The notes: a model not told the origin generated them from the letters alone. A stretch of 20,712 nt of DNA from Oleiagrimonas sp964566965 (GCA_964566965.1 CAZMKO010000042.1:1-20712), one strand, 5' to 3'. Numbered from the stretch's first letter, positions 8,187 through 15,982 are shown. Program-made: numbers and translations.

Positions 8187-9647
8187 TCACTCGGCGCTGG
8201 CGGCCTCGGCCGGCGCGGCGCTGCTGGACGCCACCGACGGGGAGGTGCCGGCGGACGCCGGCTCACCGTCGTCGCCGTCTTCATCGTCGGTGTGGGCGTA
8301 CGGGTCTTCCACGTCGATGCCGGCGGCCTGCTCCGGCGTCTGCTCGGGCGAGTCCTTCAACGGCAGGTATACCTTGAAGGCCTGCTCGTCGTAGGCCACC
8401 TCGTCGCCGTCGTCGTTCTTGCTGCCCTCGGCGCGGGTCTGACGATCGTACATGCGCATGCCGGCATCCGTGGTGTTGTACGGATAACCGTGCGTCATGG
8501 CATAGGCCTGCAGGCTCTTGCGGGTGGCCGGAACGCCGGCCGGCGAGCCATACCACACCGCCTCCAGCGCCTTGCCACCAAAGGCCATCAGACCGCGCAC
8601 CTTGCCGTCGATGATCAGGCGACCCTGCTCGTCGAGCGTGCCCGGCTTGGGCCCGGCTTCCTTGTCGCCGGACTTGCCCGCCTTGCCCGCGCTGCCGGCC
8701 TCGGCCGGAGCGGCACTGCCGGCGGCGGCCACGCTGCCCTCTGCCGCTGCAGAGGCACCGGCGGCGGCTTCGGCCTTGGCCGGGTCGGGCTTGGTGAACG
8801 TGTATTCCTCGCCGTCCAGCTTGACGGTGTCGGTGTCGATCGGCACGGCCACGTCGAAGGAATAGTTCTGGTCACCGTAGTTGGTGGTGATGCGGATGCG
8901 TGGGCCGGCCTGTTTCACGCCCAGCTTTTTCATCGCGTCCTGGATGCGCTGCATGGCCGAGTCCGAAGCGGCGTCCAGCTCGGTCAGGTTGCGCTTGGAG
9001 GTGGTCGACACCAGCAGCACCGGCTGCTCCGGCGTGTCCACGATCTTCGGCGCCAGGTCGCTGTAGTCCACGTTCGGGATGCTGGCCAGCATGTTCTCGA
9101 GATTCTCGAGGCTGTACTTGATCACGGTGTCGGGACGACCGTTGATGTACAGGCCGGAATACCGGTTGACCAGGTTCCAGCCGTAGTCGACGTCGTAGGC
9201 CCAGTCGATCTTGACCAGCTTCTGCGAGCGGCCGGTGCGCTTCATCTTGATGGTGAAATGCTTGTTGGTGCCGTGCCAGTCGTTTTCCAGGTCCCACACG
9301 ATGGTGGCTTCACCGGCATCCTCGACCTTGTCGAAATCCGGTTCGGCGGAAGCGACGGTCAGCTTGCCGCTGCCCGCTTCCTTGTTGCCGGTCCAGCTGA
9401 TGCTGGAACCGGGCCCGTACCATTTGTCGTTGGACTGTTCGTACTTGGCATTCGGATCGAACGACCGCAGGCCGCTGTAATTGGGGAAGCGGCGGAAGTT
9501 GTCAAAGACATCGTAGACGTGGCGAATGTCCTTGCTGACCTCGGTGGAACGGTCGATGTGTCCCGAGGAAGGCAGCAGCACACCCACGACCAGGGCCAGT
9601 ACGGCCACGATGACCAGGGCAACGATTAATTCAAGCAGACGTGTCAT
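8187..9647 (-). CDS. Membrane-anchored SRPBCC + GyrI-like domain protein
   Basis: A 486-residue protein with three parts. Residues 5-27 form one N-terminal membrane anchor. Residues about 30-190 resemble the SRPBCC (polyketide cyclase/START-like) fold, with VYDVFDNFRRFPNYSGLRSFDP near the start as in Xanthomonadales homologues. Residues about 205-435 resemble a GyrI/AraC-effector-binding domain (GGKALEAVWYGSPAGVPATR, then FKVYLPL). That second domain is interrupted by an Ala/Gly/Ser/Lys-rich insert at about 287-337, and the C-terminal 55 residues are acidic and Ser/Ala-rich. Both folds bind small hydrophobic ligands; no catalytic residues are evident, so an enzymatic role is unproven. GGAG lies 10 nt ahead of the start. 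A strong terminator follows. Confidence 0.75.
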   Translation of the reverse strand: MTRLLELIVALVIVAVLALVVGVLLPSSGHIDRSTEVSKDIRHVYDVFDNFRRFPNYSGLRSFDPNAKYEQSNDKWYGPGSSISWTGNKEAGSGKLTVASAEPDFDKVEDAGEATIVWDLENDWHGTNKHFTIKMKRTGRSQKLVKIDWAYDVDYGWNLVNRYSGLYINGRPDTVIKYSLENLENMLASIPNVDYSDLAPKIVDTPEQPVLLVSTTSKRNLTELDAASDSAMQRIQDAMKKLGVKQAGPRIRITTNYGDQNYSFDVAVPIDTDTVKLDGEEYTFTKPDPAKAEAAAGASAAAEGSVAAAGSAAPAEAGSAGKAGKSGDKEAGPKPGTLDEQGRLIIDGKVRGLMAFGGKALEAVWYGSPAGVPATRKSLQAYAMTHGYPYNTTDAGMRMYDRQTRAEGSKNDDGDEVAYDEQAFKVYLPLKDSPEQTPEQAAGIDVEDPYAHTDDEDGDDGEPASAGTSPSVASSSAAPAEAASAE

Positions 9648-9865
9648 TTGCAGCAGTCTCCGAACGTCTTTTCGTGAAGCACCATGACGTATTCAACGTC
9701 CGGGCGCCCCCGGGGGCAAACCACGCACGGGCAGCCCATGCGCGACAATGAAGGAAATGATGGTACTGGTTCAATGGCCATCGGGCTAGTGGGAATTGTG
9801 CATCGGCCTGCGCGCCCGGGAAATGACCGCCGCCGGCACCGGTCGCCGACGCGCCGGGGCCGGGA

Positions 9866-10507
9866 TCAGACGATACCCAGCTCCAGTGCTTTCAGGACCG
9901 CGCGAGTGCGGTCGCGCACGCCTAGTTTGGACAGGATGTTGGATACGTGGTTTTTCACCGTTCCCTCGGCCACGTGCAGCGAATTGGCAATTTCCTTGTT
10001 GCTGTAGCCGCCCGCCAGCAGCCGCAGTATCTCCGTTTCGCGCCCGGTCAGCGGATCGGGCTGCTCCAGGCTGGTGAACTGGTTCTGGATGCGATCGACC
10101 CCGGCCAGCAGGCGTTGGGTGACGGCCGGCGCCACCAGCGAGCCGCCCTCGGCGACCGTGCGCACCGCCTCCACCAGTTGCTCCAGCGACACGTCCTTGA
10201 GCAGGTAGCCGCGCGCGCCGGCCTTGAGACCGGCCAGCACCAGTTGGTCGTCGTCGAACGTGGTCAGGATCACGGTGGGCGGAAGTGCCCCGCGCAGGTT
10301 CAGTGCCTGCAGCACCTCGATGCCGCTCATCTCCGGCATGCGCAGATCCAGCAGCATGACGTCGGGCTTCAGCTGCGGCACCGTGGCCACCGCCTGGGCA
10401 CCGTCGGCGCATTCGGCCACGACATGGATGTCGTCGGCCAGATCCAGCAGGGATCGAATCCCCTGCCGCACGATGGTTTGGTCATCGACCAGACAGACTG
10501 AAATCAT
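9866..10507 (-). CDS. NarL/DesR-type response regulator
   Basis: A 213-residue cytosolic DNA-binding regulator. The receiver domain (1-120) has the acidic pair Asp8-Asp9, phospho-acceptor Asp54 (VMLLDLRMPE), Thr82-Thr83 and Lys104 (YLLKD). The LuxR/GerE helix-turn-helix spans about 148-210 (LTGRETEILRLLAGGYSNKEIA, split by the linker after 147, then VKNHVSNILSKLGV). All residues needed for phosphorelay are present. Its start overlaps the kinase stop by 4 nt, so the pair is co-translated. The downstream SRPBCC gene lies in the same direction after a 218-nt gap and could be a target or a separate unit. Confidence 0.94.
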   Translation of the reverse strand: MISVCLVDDQTIVRQGIRSLLDLADDIHVVAECADGAQAVATVPQLKPDVMLLDLRMPEMSGIEVLQALNLRGALPPTVILTTFDDDQLVLAGLKAGARGYLLKDVSLEQLVEAVRTVAEGGSLVAPAVTQRLLAGVDRIQNQFTSLEQPDPLTGRETEILRLLAGGYSNKEIANSLHVAEGTVKNHVSNILSKLGVRDRTRAVLKALELGIV

Positions 10508-11772
10508 GGGATTTCCCTTGGGTCGGGGTGGACATCGATCGTTTCAGGCGCCACCGGCACCGCGGCCGGACCGGGCACGTCGCTGGCAAACCCCACTTCC
10601 GGTGCCAGCGGCAACCAGGCGTCGAGCGCGAAGCCGTCGCTGCGCCGCGCATCGATGGTGAGTCGTCCGCCGAATTCGGCCAGCCGCTCGCGCATGCCGA
10701 CCAGGCCATTGCCCAGCTTCAGGTGCGGCGCGCCGCGGCCGTCGTCACGCGAGGACATGTGCAATTCATGCCCCTCGACACGCTCGAAACGCAACCAAAG
10801 GTTGCGCGCCCGCGCGTGGCGTACCGTGTTGGTGATGATCTCCTGCACGCAGCGCAGCAGCACCTGGGCGCGACGCGGGTCTTCCACCGCGAAGCGCGGC
10901 GGCAGATCCAGATGCACGGCCAGGGCCGGCACCCCCTCGATCAGCCCCCGCAACGCCTGGGTGAGGTCCAGGGCATCATCCTGGCGCATCTCGGTGACCA
11001 CCTCGCGCACGTCGGCCAGCAAATGCTTGGCCGTGGCCTGGGCACGGCGCACGTGTTCGGCCGCCGGTCCGTCGACGAGGTGGCTGGCGACCTCCAGATT
11101 CAAGGTCAGGGCGGTGAGATGGTGTCCGACCAGATCATGAAGCTCGCGCGCGATGCGGATGCGCTCGGCGATGCGGCTGGATTCGGCCAGCAACGCCCGG
11201 GTGGCGCGCAGTTCCGCGTTGAGCAGACGCTGGCGCTCGCGCTCCTCGGCCTGCTGGCTGGCGATCATGGAGGTGACGAACATCAGCGCCGAGGTGCCCA
11301 GATAGAGTGCCACCTGCAGCAACGCCTTGCCGACCCCGGCCAGCCCGGATTCGAACTCCGGAAAACTGGCGAACACCGGCACCAGCGCCAGGTTCTGGAT
11401 GACCATCCAGGCCACCCCCAGCGGCAACGGCAGCAGCCACGGCAGGACCACCGAGATGACCACCATCAACAGGGCCGACAGGCCGCTGTGGCTGTACCAG
11501 CCGATGGCCAGCGCCGCGCCGGTCATCACGGTCAGGCCGAGCAGCTTCAGGGCCCAGTAGCGGCGCGATCCCAGGCGGTGGGTCAGCAACCAGTACACCA
11601 GGCCGAACAGCACGTAGCACACCGACCACAGCAGCAACGCCAGGCTGGAGCGGTCCAGCTCGGTCAGGCGTTCCACCGCCCAGCTCGTCACCAGCGGCAC
11701 GCCCACGCACAGGTAGGCGAAAAACGCCGCATAGCGCAGCAGGCGGATGTGGGTGAAATAAGGCCGTGCCAT
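10504..11772 (-). CDS. DesK-type sensor histidine kinase
   Basis: A 422-residue inner-membrane kinase. About five to six hydrophobic segments fill residues 12-170, followed by a helical linker and a HisKA_3 dimerisation domain with phospho-acceptor His212 in ARELHDLVGHHLT. The ATPase domain shows the N-box (EIITNTVRHA), the G1 box (DDGRGAP) and GNGLVGMRERLAEFGG. The membrane-embedded sensor without a periplasmic domain resembles DesK-like kinases that sense membrane state, but the signal is unknown. The ATG at 11770-11772 is chosen because the protein begins just before the first membrane helix. No Shine-Dalgarno site precedes it, and a -10-like TATGAT lies only 6 nt upstream, so the mRNA may be leaderless. 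The C-terminal ~45 residues are a Pro/Val/Ala-rich tail. Confidence 0.92.
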   Translation of the reverse strand: MARPYFTHIRLLRYAAFFAYLCVGVPLVTSWAVERLTELDRSSLALLLWSVCYVLFGLVYWLLTHRLGSRRYWALKLLGLTVMTGAALAIGWYSHSGLSALLMVVISVVLPWLLPLPLGVAWMVIQNLALVPVFASFPEFESGLAGVGKALLQVALYLGTSALMFVTSMIASQQAEERERQRLLNAELRATRALLAESSRIAERIRIARELHDLVGHHLTALTLNLEVASHLVDGPAAEHVRRAQATAKHLLADVREVVTEMRQDDALDLTQALRGLIEGVPALAVHLDLPPRFAVEDPRRAQVLLRCVQEIITNTVRHARARNLWLRFERVEGHELHMSSRDDGRGAPHLKLGNGLVGMRERLAEFGGRLTIDARRSDGFALDAWLPLAPEVGFASDVPGPAAVPVAPETIDVHPDPREIP

Positions 11773-11778
11773 GCCCGC

Positions 11779-11806
11779 ATCATAGGCTGACGTCCGGCCG
11801 GCGCAA
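11779..11806 (-). promoter_or_regulatory. Candidate leaderless promoter of the kinase-regulator operon
   Basis: On the minus strand TTGCGC (rc of 11801-11806) and TATGAT (rc of 11779-11784) are 16 nt apart. TATGAT matches 5 of 6 -10 bases; the -35 matches only its TTG. A start 7 nt after the -10 would fall on the A of the kinase ATG at 11772. Confidence 0.35.
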
Positions 11807-11899
11807 CACAGGCATAAGTCATGCCCGACATCGGCATCCGGCAACGCGCATTTAACCGAACCGGCGCGGGGACATGGCATAATGCGACGCAGACAGCGA

Positions 11900-11915
11900 C
11901 CGTCCGCGAGGACGG
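11900..11915 (+). promoter_or_regulatory. GNRA-capped hairpin in the leader of the acetyltransferase-min cluster
   Basis: ccgtcc-gcga-ggacgg is a perfect 6-bp stem with a GCGA tetraloop, a member of the very stable GNRA class. It lies between a -10-like CATAAT (11878-11883) and the GGAG site (11936-11939) of the acetyltransferase gene, so it would be in the 5' untranslated RNA if that promoter is used. The function is unknown. Confidence 0.35.
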
Positions 11916-11948
11916 CCTTCGCCCCCCGCAAATCTGGAGTACAAACGA

Positions 11949-12563
11949 ATGGTTCTGGCCATCCGTGACGTGCGCAGGCACGACCTGGATGCCGTCCTGG
12001 CGTTGAACAATGCCGCCCATGGCGGTATCTCACCCATGGACGGCACCCAGCTGAAGCAGTTCTACGAGATCGCCGATTATTTTCGCGTTGCCGAGATCGA
12101 CGGTCACCTGGCCGGCTTCCTGATCGCGCTGCGCGAAAACGCCGACCACGACGGCGAAAACTTCATCTGGTTCCGCCAGCGCTACGAACGCTTTGCCTAC
12201 ATCGACCGCATCGTCGTGGCCAATGCCTACCGCCGCCACGGCCTGGGCCGCGTGTTCTATTCGGACGTGCAGAGCTACGCCGAGCCACGCGTTCCGATGC
12301 TCACCTGCGCGGTGGTGCTGGAACCGCGTGACGATGTGGCCGTGCTGTTCCACGGCACCTACGGCTTCAACGAGGTCGGCCAGCAGATGGTCGGCCCGGA
12401 TCGCCACGTGGGTCTGCTCAGCAAAAACCTGGACAGCCACGCCTTCGTGCGCGGCCATTATGGCAGCGAGGAGCAGTTGCCCGACGTACCGTGGCTGCGC
12501 CAGCGCCTGCCCGGAGCGGCACACCGCGACAACCCCGCCATGACCGGCAGCCACTGCGCATGA
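11949..12563 (+). CDS. GNAT-family N-acetyltransferase
   Basis: A 204-residue cytosolic protein of the acetyl-CoA-dependent GNAT fold. The acetyl-CoA pyrophosphate loop is visible as IVVANAYRRHGLGRVFY (88-104; R-R-H-G-L-G), preceded by the beta-strand FAYIDRIVV. HGTYGFNEVGQQMV near 135-150 is the usual motif-B tail (short-chain, Y-G-F). GGAG (11936-11939) is 9 nt before the ATG. The stop overlaps the minC start (ATGA), so the gene is translationally coupled to minC and heads the cluster. The substrate is unknown; it could be a small molecule or a protein. A role linked to division is inferred from coupling only. Confidence 0.85.
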   Translation: MVLAIRDVRRHDLDAVLALNNAAHGGISPMDGTQLKQFYEIADYFRVAEIDGHLAGFLIALRENADHDGENFIWFRQRYERFAYIDRIVVANAYRRHGLGRVFYSDVQSYAEPRVPMLTCAVVLEPRDDVAVLFHGTYGFNEVGQQMVGPDRHVGLLSKNLDSHAFVRGHYGSEEQLPDVPWLRQRLPGAAHRDNPAMTGSHCA

Positions 12564-13309
12564 GCGCGGTGACGACGGGCGGCGAAACGCCCTGCGACGT
12601 GCGCTTCGGGCAGGTCGGACTGGCGTGCGTGCGCGTGCGCGAGGCCAATCCGGCCGCCCTGTGCACCGATCTGGAACGCCGCGTCATGGCCGCGCCGCAG
12701 ATGTTCGAGCGCACCGCCGTGGTCATGGACCTCAGCCACTTGTCGACCCTGCCCGACGACGGCACCGTGGATGCCCTGCTGGAGGCCGTGCGTGCCGCGG
12801 GCATGCTGCCGGTCGGGCTCGCCTACGGCGACAGCCAGACCGACGCGCTGGCCCAGCGCATGGGCCTGCCGGTGATCGCCAAGTTCCGCGAGGCGCTGGA
12901 ACGCCAGGCCGTGGCCGCGGCACCCGCGACGGCGACGACGGCGGCGGCGCCCGCGCAGGAAACATCGCCCCCTGCTCCCGGATTGCTGGCGCTGCAACAC
13001 ACCCAGGCCATCCGTTCCGGTCAGCAGGTTTACGCGCGCGACCGCGACCTGGTCATCACCGCCGGCGTGGCCAATGGCGCCGAGGTCATCGCCGACGGAT
13101 CGATCCACGTGTACGGCACCCTGCGCGGGCGCGCCCTGGCCGGGGCGCAGGGCGACACCGACACCCGCATCTTCTGCACCGACTTCCGGCCGGAACTGAT
13201 CTCCATCGCCGGCCACTATCGTGTTTTCGAGAGCATCCCCGACGATCTCGCCGGCGCCTCGGTCCAGTGCCGCCTCGACGGCGACAAACTCTTGATTGAC
13301 AAACTGTAA
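12560..13309 (+). CDS. minC: Septum site-determining protein MinC
   Basis: A 249-residue inhibitor of FtsZ assembly that blocks division at the poles; recruited to the membrane by MinD. The N-domain (about 10-112) meets FtsZ. An Ala/Thr/Pro-rich linker runs 117-141. The C-domain (about 145-249) is the right-handed beta-helix that dimerises and binds MinD; IRSGQQVYA (151-159) holds the conserved RSGQ patch, and VYGTLRGRALAGAQGD is the typical core. The frame is open to 12491, but the ATG at 12560 overlaps the acetyltransferase stop by 4 nt and gives a normal length. minD follows after 95 nt. Confidence 0.95.
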   Translation: MSAVTTGGETPCDVRFGQVGLACVRVREANPAALCTDLERRVMAAPQMFERTAVVMDLSHLSTLPDDGTVDALLEAVRAAGMLPVGLAYGDSQTDALAQRMGLPVIAKFREALERQAVAAAPATATTAAAPAQETSPPAPGLLALQHTQAIRSGQQVYARDRDLVITAGVANGAEVIADGSIHVYGTLRGRALAGAQGDTDTRIFCTDFRPELISIAGHYRVFESIPDDLAGASVQCRLDGDKLLIDKL

Positions 13310-13326
13310 ACGCCCGATCATGTAAA
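13296..13326 (+). promoter_or_regulatory. Candidate internal promoter for minDE
   Basis: A perfect -35 hexamer TTGACA (13296-13301) lies in the last codons of minC, and TGTAAA (13321-13326, 4 of 6) follows after 19 nt. The spacer is longer than ideal. It would allow minD and minE to be made in excess over minC. Confidence 0.3.
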
Positions 13327-13404
13327 ACGGCAACATTCCGGACAAGACCCGCCCTGCACCAGCCCGATCCGCGCAGGGTCACCACGGACACACGGAGATT
13401 CACC

Positions 13405-14217
13405 TTGGCACAAATCATCGTCGTCACCTCCGGCAAGGGTGGGGTCGGCAAGACCACCACCAGCGCATCGCTGGCCACGGGCCTGGCGAAAGCCGGCAAA
13501 AAAACCGCCGTCATCGACTTCGATGTCGGTCTGCGCAATCTCGACCTCATCATGGGCTGCGAACGACGTGTCGTGTATGACTTCGTCAACGTCATCAGCG
13601 GCGACGCCACCCTCAAGCAGGCGCTGATCCGCGACAAGCGTTTCGACAACCTGTACGTGCTGGCCGCCTCGCAGACCCGCGACAAGGATGCCCTCACCCA
13701 GGAAGGCGTGGAAAAGGTCCTGGACGAACTGGCCGCCGACGGCTTCGACTACATCGTCTGTGACTCGCCGGCCGGCATTGAAAAGGGCGCCCATCTGGCC
13801 ATGTACCTGGCCGACCACGCCGTGGTGGTGGTCAACCCCGAGGTCTCCTCGGTGCGCGATTCCGACCGCATCCTCGGCTTGCTGGCCAGCAAGACCCGCC
13901 ATGCCGAGCGCGGCGACGGTGACGTGAAGCAGCATCTGTTGCTCACGCGCTACAACCCGGCACGCGTGGAAGCCGGCGAGATGCTCAGCGTCAAGGACGT
14001 GGAGGAAATTCTCGGCATCAGCGTCCTCGGCGTCATTCCCGAATCGCAACAGGTGTTGGCCGCGTCCAACGCCGGTGTTCCTGTCATCCTCGACGAGCAG
14101 GCCCATGCCGGGCATGCCTACAGCGATGCCGTGGCCCGGCTGATGGGGGAAGACCGGGCACTGCGTTTTCTCGACGCGCCCAAGAAGGGGCTGTTCAAGC
14201 GCATGTTCGGAGGTTGA
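13405..14217 (+). CDS. minD: Septum site-determining ATPase MinD
   Basis: A 270-residue ParA/MinD-family ATPase that binds the membrane when ATP-bound, recruits MinC and is released by MinE, giving pole-to-pole oscillation. The deviant Walker A is GKGGVGKTTT (10-19, Lys11 and Lys16). Switch motifs follow in IDFDVGLRNLDLIMG and CDSPAGIE. The C-terminus KKGLFKRMFGG is the amphipathic membrane-targeting helix. The start is TTG at 13405, supported by GGAG (13394-13397) with 7-nt spacing and by the family N-terminus AQIIVVTSGKGG. minE begins 3 nt after the stop. Confidence 0.97.
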   Translation: MAQIIVVTSGKGGVGKTTTSASLATGLAKAGKKTAVIDFDVGLRNLDLIMGCERRVVYDFVNVISGDATLKQALIRDKRFDNLYVLAASQTRDKDALTQEGVEKVLDELAADGFDYIVCDSPAGIEKGAHLAMYLADHAVVVVNPEVSSVRDSDRILGLLASKTRHAERGDGDVKQHLLLTRYNPARVEAGEMLSVKDVEEILGISVLGVIPESQQVLAASNAGVPVILDEQAHAGHAYSDAVARLMGEDRALRFLDAPKKGLFKRMFGG

Positions 14218-14220
14218 TTC

Positions 14221-14493
14221 ATGGGCATCCTTGATTTCCTACGCGGCAAGCCGCAAAACACCGCCAACATCGCCCGTGAACGCCTGCGCATCATCGTGGC
14301 GCAGGAACGCGGCACCCGTGGCGGCCCCGACTACCTGCCCCTGTTGCGCAGCGAGCTGCTGGAAGTGATCCGCAAGTACGTGCATGTCGACCCCGAGGCC
14401 GTGCAGATCAACCTCGAGAGCGAGGGCGGTCAGGAATTGCTGGAACTTTCGGTGGCGCTACCCGACAACGAGGACGCCAAGGCCGACGCCTGA
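14221..14493 (+). CDS. minE: Cell division topological specificity factor MinE
   Basis: A 90-residue partner that stimulates MinD ATPase and limits MinCD to the poles. The N-terminal MGILDFLRGK is the membrane-targeting amphipathic helix. The next segment ANIARERLRIIVAQER (residues 15-30) is the conserved anti-MinCD region, and residues 40-85 form the topological-specificity dimer domain (LRSELLEVIRKYVHVD). GGAGG (14208-14212) lies inside the end of minD, 8 nt before the ATG. Length and order are normal. Confidence 0.97.
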   Translation: MGILDFLRGKPQNTANIARERLRIIVAQERGTRGGPDYLPLLRSELLEVIRKYVHVDPEAVQINLESEGGQELLELSVALPDNEDAKADA

Positions 14494-14579
14494 GCGGCGC
14501 CTTGTCACCAACCCCGCGGCCCGGCGGACGTGGACCACGTGCTCCGTGCCGCAGATCGTCACGTCCATACCGTTTCTCC

Positions 14580-15077
14580 ATGTCCACCGCCCCTGCCATC
14601 ACTCCGGATGCGACCGTTCTGCGCGTGGCCGACATCGATTTCACGGCCGCGTCGCGTCTGCTGGCCACGCATGACCTGGCCCTGCACCGTGTCGCTGACG
14701 GAGCCGCCATCCCCGGCAGCTACTGGGGCGAGCCCGAAGCGGGCATCATCGGCAGCCATGTCTACGCGCGTGCCGACACCCCCGTGCATTCGCTGCTGCA
14801 CGAGGCCTGCCATCTCATCGTACTGCCACCGGCGCGCCGCGCCGCCGTGCATACCGACGCCACCGACTCCATCGAGGAGGAGGATGCCGTGTGCTACCTG
14901 CAGATCGTGCTGGCCGCGCAACTCGCCGGCGTGGGCAGCGCCCGGCTGATGGCCGACATGGACGCCTGGGGCTACACCTTCCGGCTCGGCTCCGCGCGCG
15001 CCTGGTTCCGGGACGATGCCGCCGAGGCCCGGCACTGGTTGCAAACCCGCGGTCTACTGCCGACAACCACCGGCTGA
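14580..15077 (+). CDS. HExxH-motif protein downstream of minE
   Basis: A 165-residue protein without a signal peptide, 86 nt after minE. HEACH (74-78) fits the zinc-metallopeptidase HExxH pattern, and 21 residues later EEEDAVCYLQIVLA (99-112) recalls the E..A..FA..LL helix that carries the third zinc ligand in ImmA/IrrE-type (DUF955) peptidases. I infer a zincin-like fold. PGSYWGEPEAGIIG and DMDAWGYTFRLGSARAWF look conserved, but I cannot name the family. The ATG at 14580 is the only in-frame ATG giving a sensible N-terminus; no Shine-Dalgarno site is visible, and a dyad acgtgg-a-ccacgt (14528-14540) precedes it. It may be part of the min operon or separate. Confidence 0.7.
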   Translation: MSTAPAITPDATVLRVADIDFTAASRLLATHDLALHRVADGAAIPGSYWGEPEAGIIGSHVYARADTPVHSLLHEACHLIVLPPARRAAVHTDATDSIEEEDAVCYLQIVLAAQLAGVGSARLMADMDAWGYTFRLGSARAWFRDDAAEARHWLQTRGLLPTTTG

Positions 15078-15119
15078 CCTACCTGTTTCCGGCCGCCCCG
15101 CCGCCCCACAGCAATGAAA

Positions 15120-15141
15120 CGGCCCGGCATGGGCCGGGCCG
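15120..15141 (-). terminator. Terminator of the DUF3887 gene
   Basis: Perfect 9-bp inverted repeat cggcccggc-atgg-gccgggccg. On the minus strand it starts 45 nt after the DUF3887 gene stop and is followed by tttcatt, a partial T-run. It could also stop plus-strand transcription from the HExxH gene, though without a T-run on that side. Confidence 0.55.
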
Positions 15142-15186
15142 CTGACATGTCGCGAGAGCCCGGCGCCGCGGCACCGGGCGGAAACA

Positions 15187-15720
15187 TCACGACTTGGACG
15201 AAGCGCCGCCGCCCTGGCCGCCGCCGTCCTGCATGGCACCGATGCGCAGCGAAGCGACCTTGCCCTTGCTGGAACACGCCACCTGGGCACCCATCGGTCC
15301 CTTCTCGAACTGCATCGGCAGCAGAACCACCGTGTAGCCCTGGATCTGGCGACCTTCGCTGGCATGACCGATGGACTTGGGCTGACCAAACTTGTCGACC
15401 AGCGAATCCCAGCCTTCCTGCAACTTGTCGGCGGGAAGCATCGGTTTGAGCTCGTCGTCGAAGTTGCTGGTGGCGCCCTTGAAGTCCTTGCTCTTCATCG
15501 AAGTCATCACCGAATTGGCGATCTTGTCGCACTTGGCGATCTGGTCGGCCGATGCCGGTTCCGGCGCCGGCATCTGTTGCTGTTGCTGCTGCGGTTGAGC
15601 CTGTTGTTGCTGGGCCGGCGGCTGGCCTTGCTGCTGGGGCGCCGTTTGCGCCTGCGCCGCACCAGCGGCGCCGAAAGCCAGCAAGGTGGAAGATACGAGC
15701 GTCAGGGAAATGTTTTTCAT
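15187..15720 (-). CDS. Secreted DUF3887-like protein with poly-Gln linker
   Basis: A 177-residue exported protein. A Sec signal peptide covers 1-24 (AAQAQ cleavage site), followed by a Gln/Pro-rich low-complexity linker (29-50) and a globular domain (about 58-162) resembling DUF3887, with the MTSMKSKDFKGATSNFDDELK helix and LLPMQFEKGPMGAQVACSSKGKVASLRI strands kept within the usual cystatin/NTF2-like layout. It ends in a Gly-rich then Ser/Lys tail. The ATG at 15718-15720 is preceded by GAGG at 5-nt spacing; the frame runs further upstream but without family character. DUF3887 has no known biochemical activity; a periplasmic or outer-surface binding role is a guess. Confidence 0.8.
   Translation of the reverse strand: MKNISLTLVSSTLLAFGAAGAAQAQTAPQQQGQPPAQQQQAQPQQQQQQMPAPEPASADQIAKCDKIANSVMTSMKSKDFKGATSNFDDELKPMLPADKLQEGWDSLVDKFGQPKSIGHASEGRQIQGYTVVLLPMQFEKGPMGAQVACSSKGKVASLRIGAMQDGGGQGGGASSKS
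15574..15636 (-). repeat. CAG/CAA trinucleotide tract (poly-Gln)
   Basis: Codons 29-49 of the DUF3887 gene are mostly CAG and CAA, giving runs of four and six Gln. Mixed codons make it less slippery than a pure repeat, but its length may vary between strains. Confidence 0.6.
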
Positions 15721-15968
15721 GTCGCCTCTGTTTGAATGTGGACAAACGGCACGGAATTGCCGATCCGGACACCCCGTCCAGCCGGACCGGGAAGCCGTCG
15801 ACACGCGGAAAACCCGCCATCGACCATGCACGTCGGCCATGCTGACGCAGCATTTGCCATCACGTCAAACCACCGCCGCTGTCTACGTCATGTACATGTA
15901 TGGAAAATGAATACACCCCATGAGGTTATGGAACTTGTTGTTTTCTCTGAAAATGAAAACCTCTCTGG

Positions 15969-15982
15969 CACGAGGCCTCGTG
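15969..15982. promoter_or_regulatory. Perfect 14-bp palindrome, possible operator
   Basis: CACGAGG-CCTCGTG is perfectly symmetrical with no spacer, 73 nt upstream of the fluoride riboswitch. It could be the binding site of a dimeric regulator. No regulator gene is adjacent. Confidence 0.35.
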
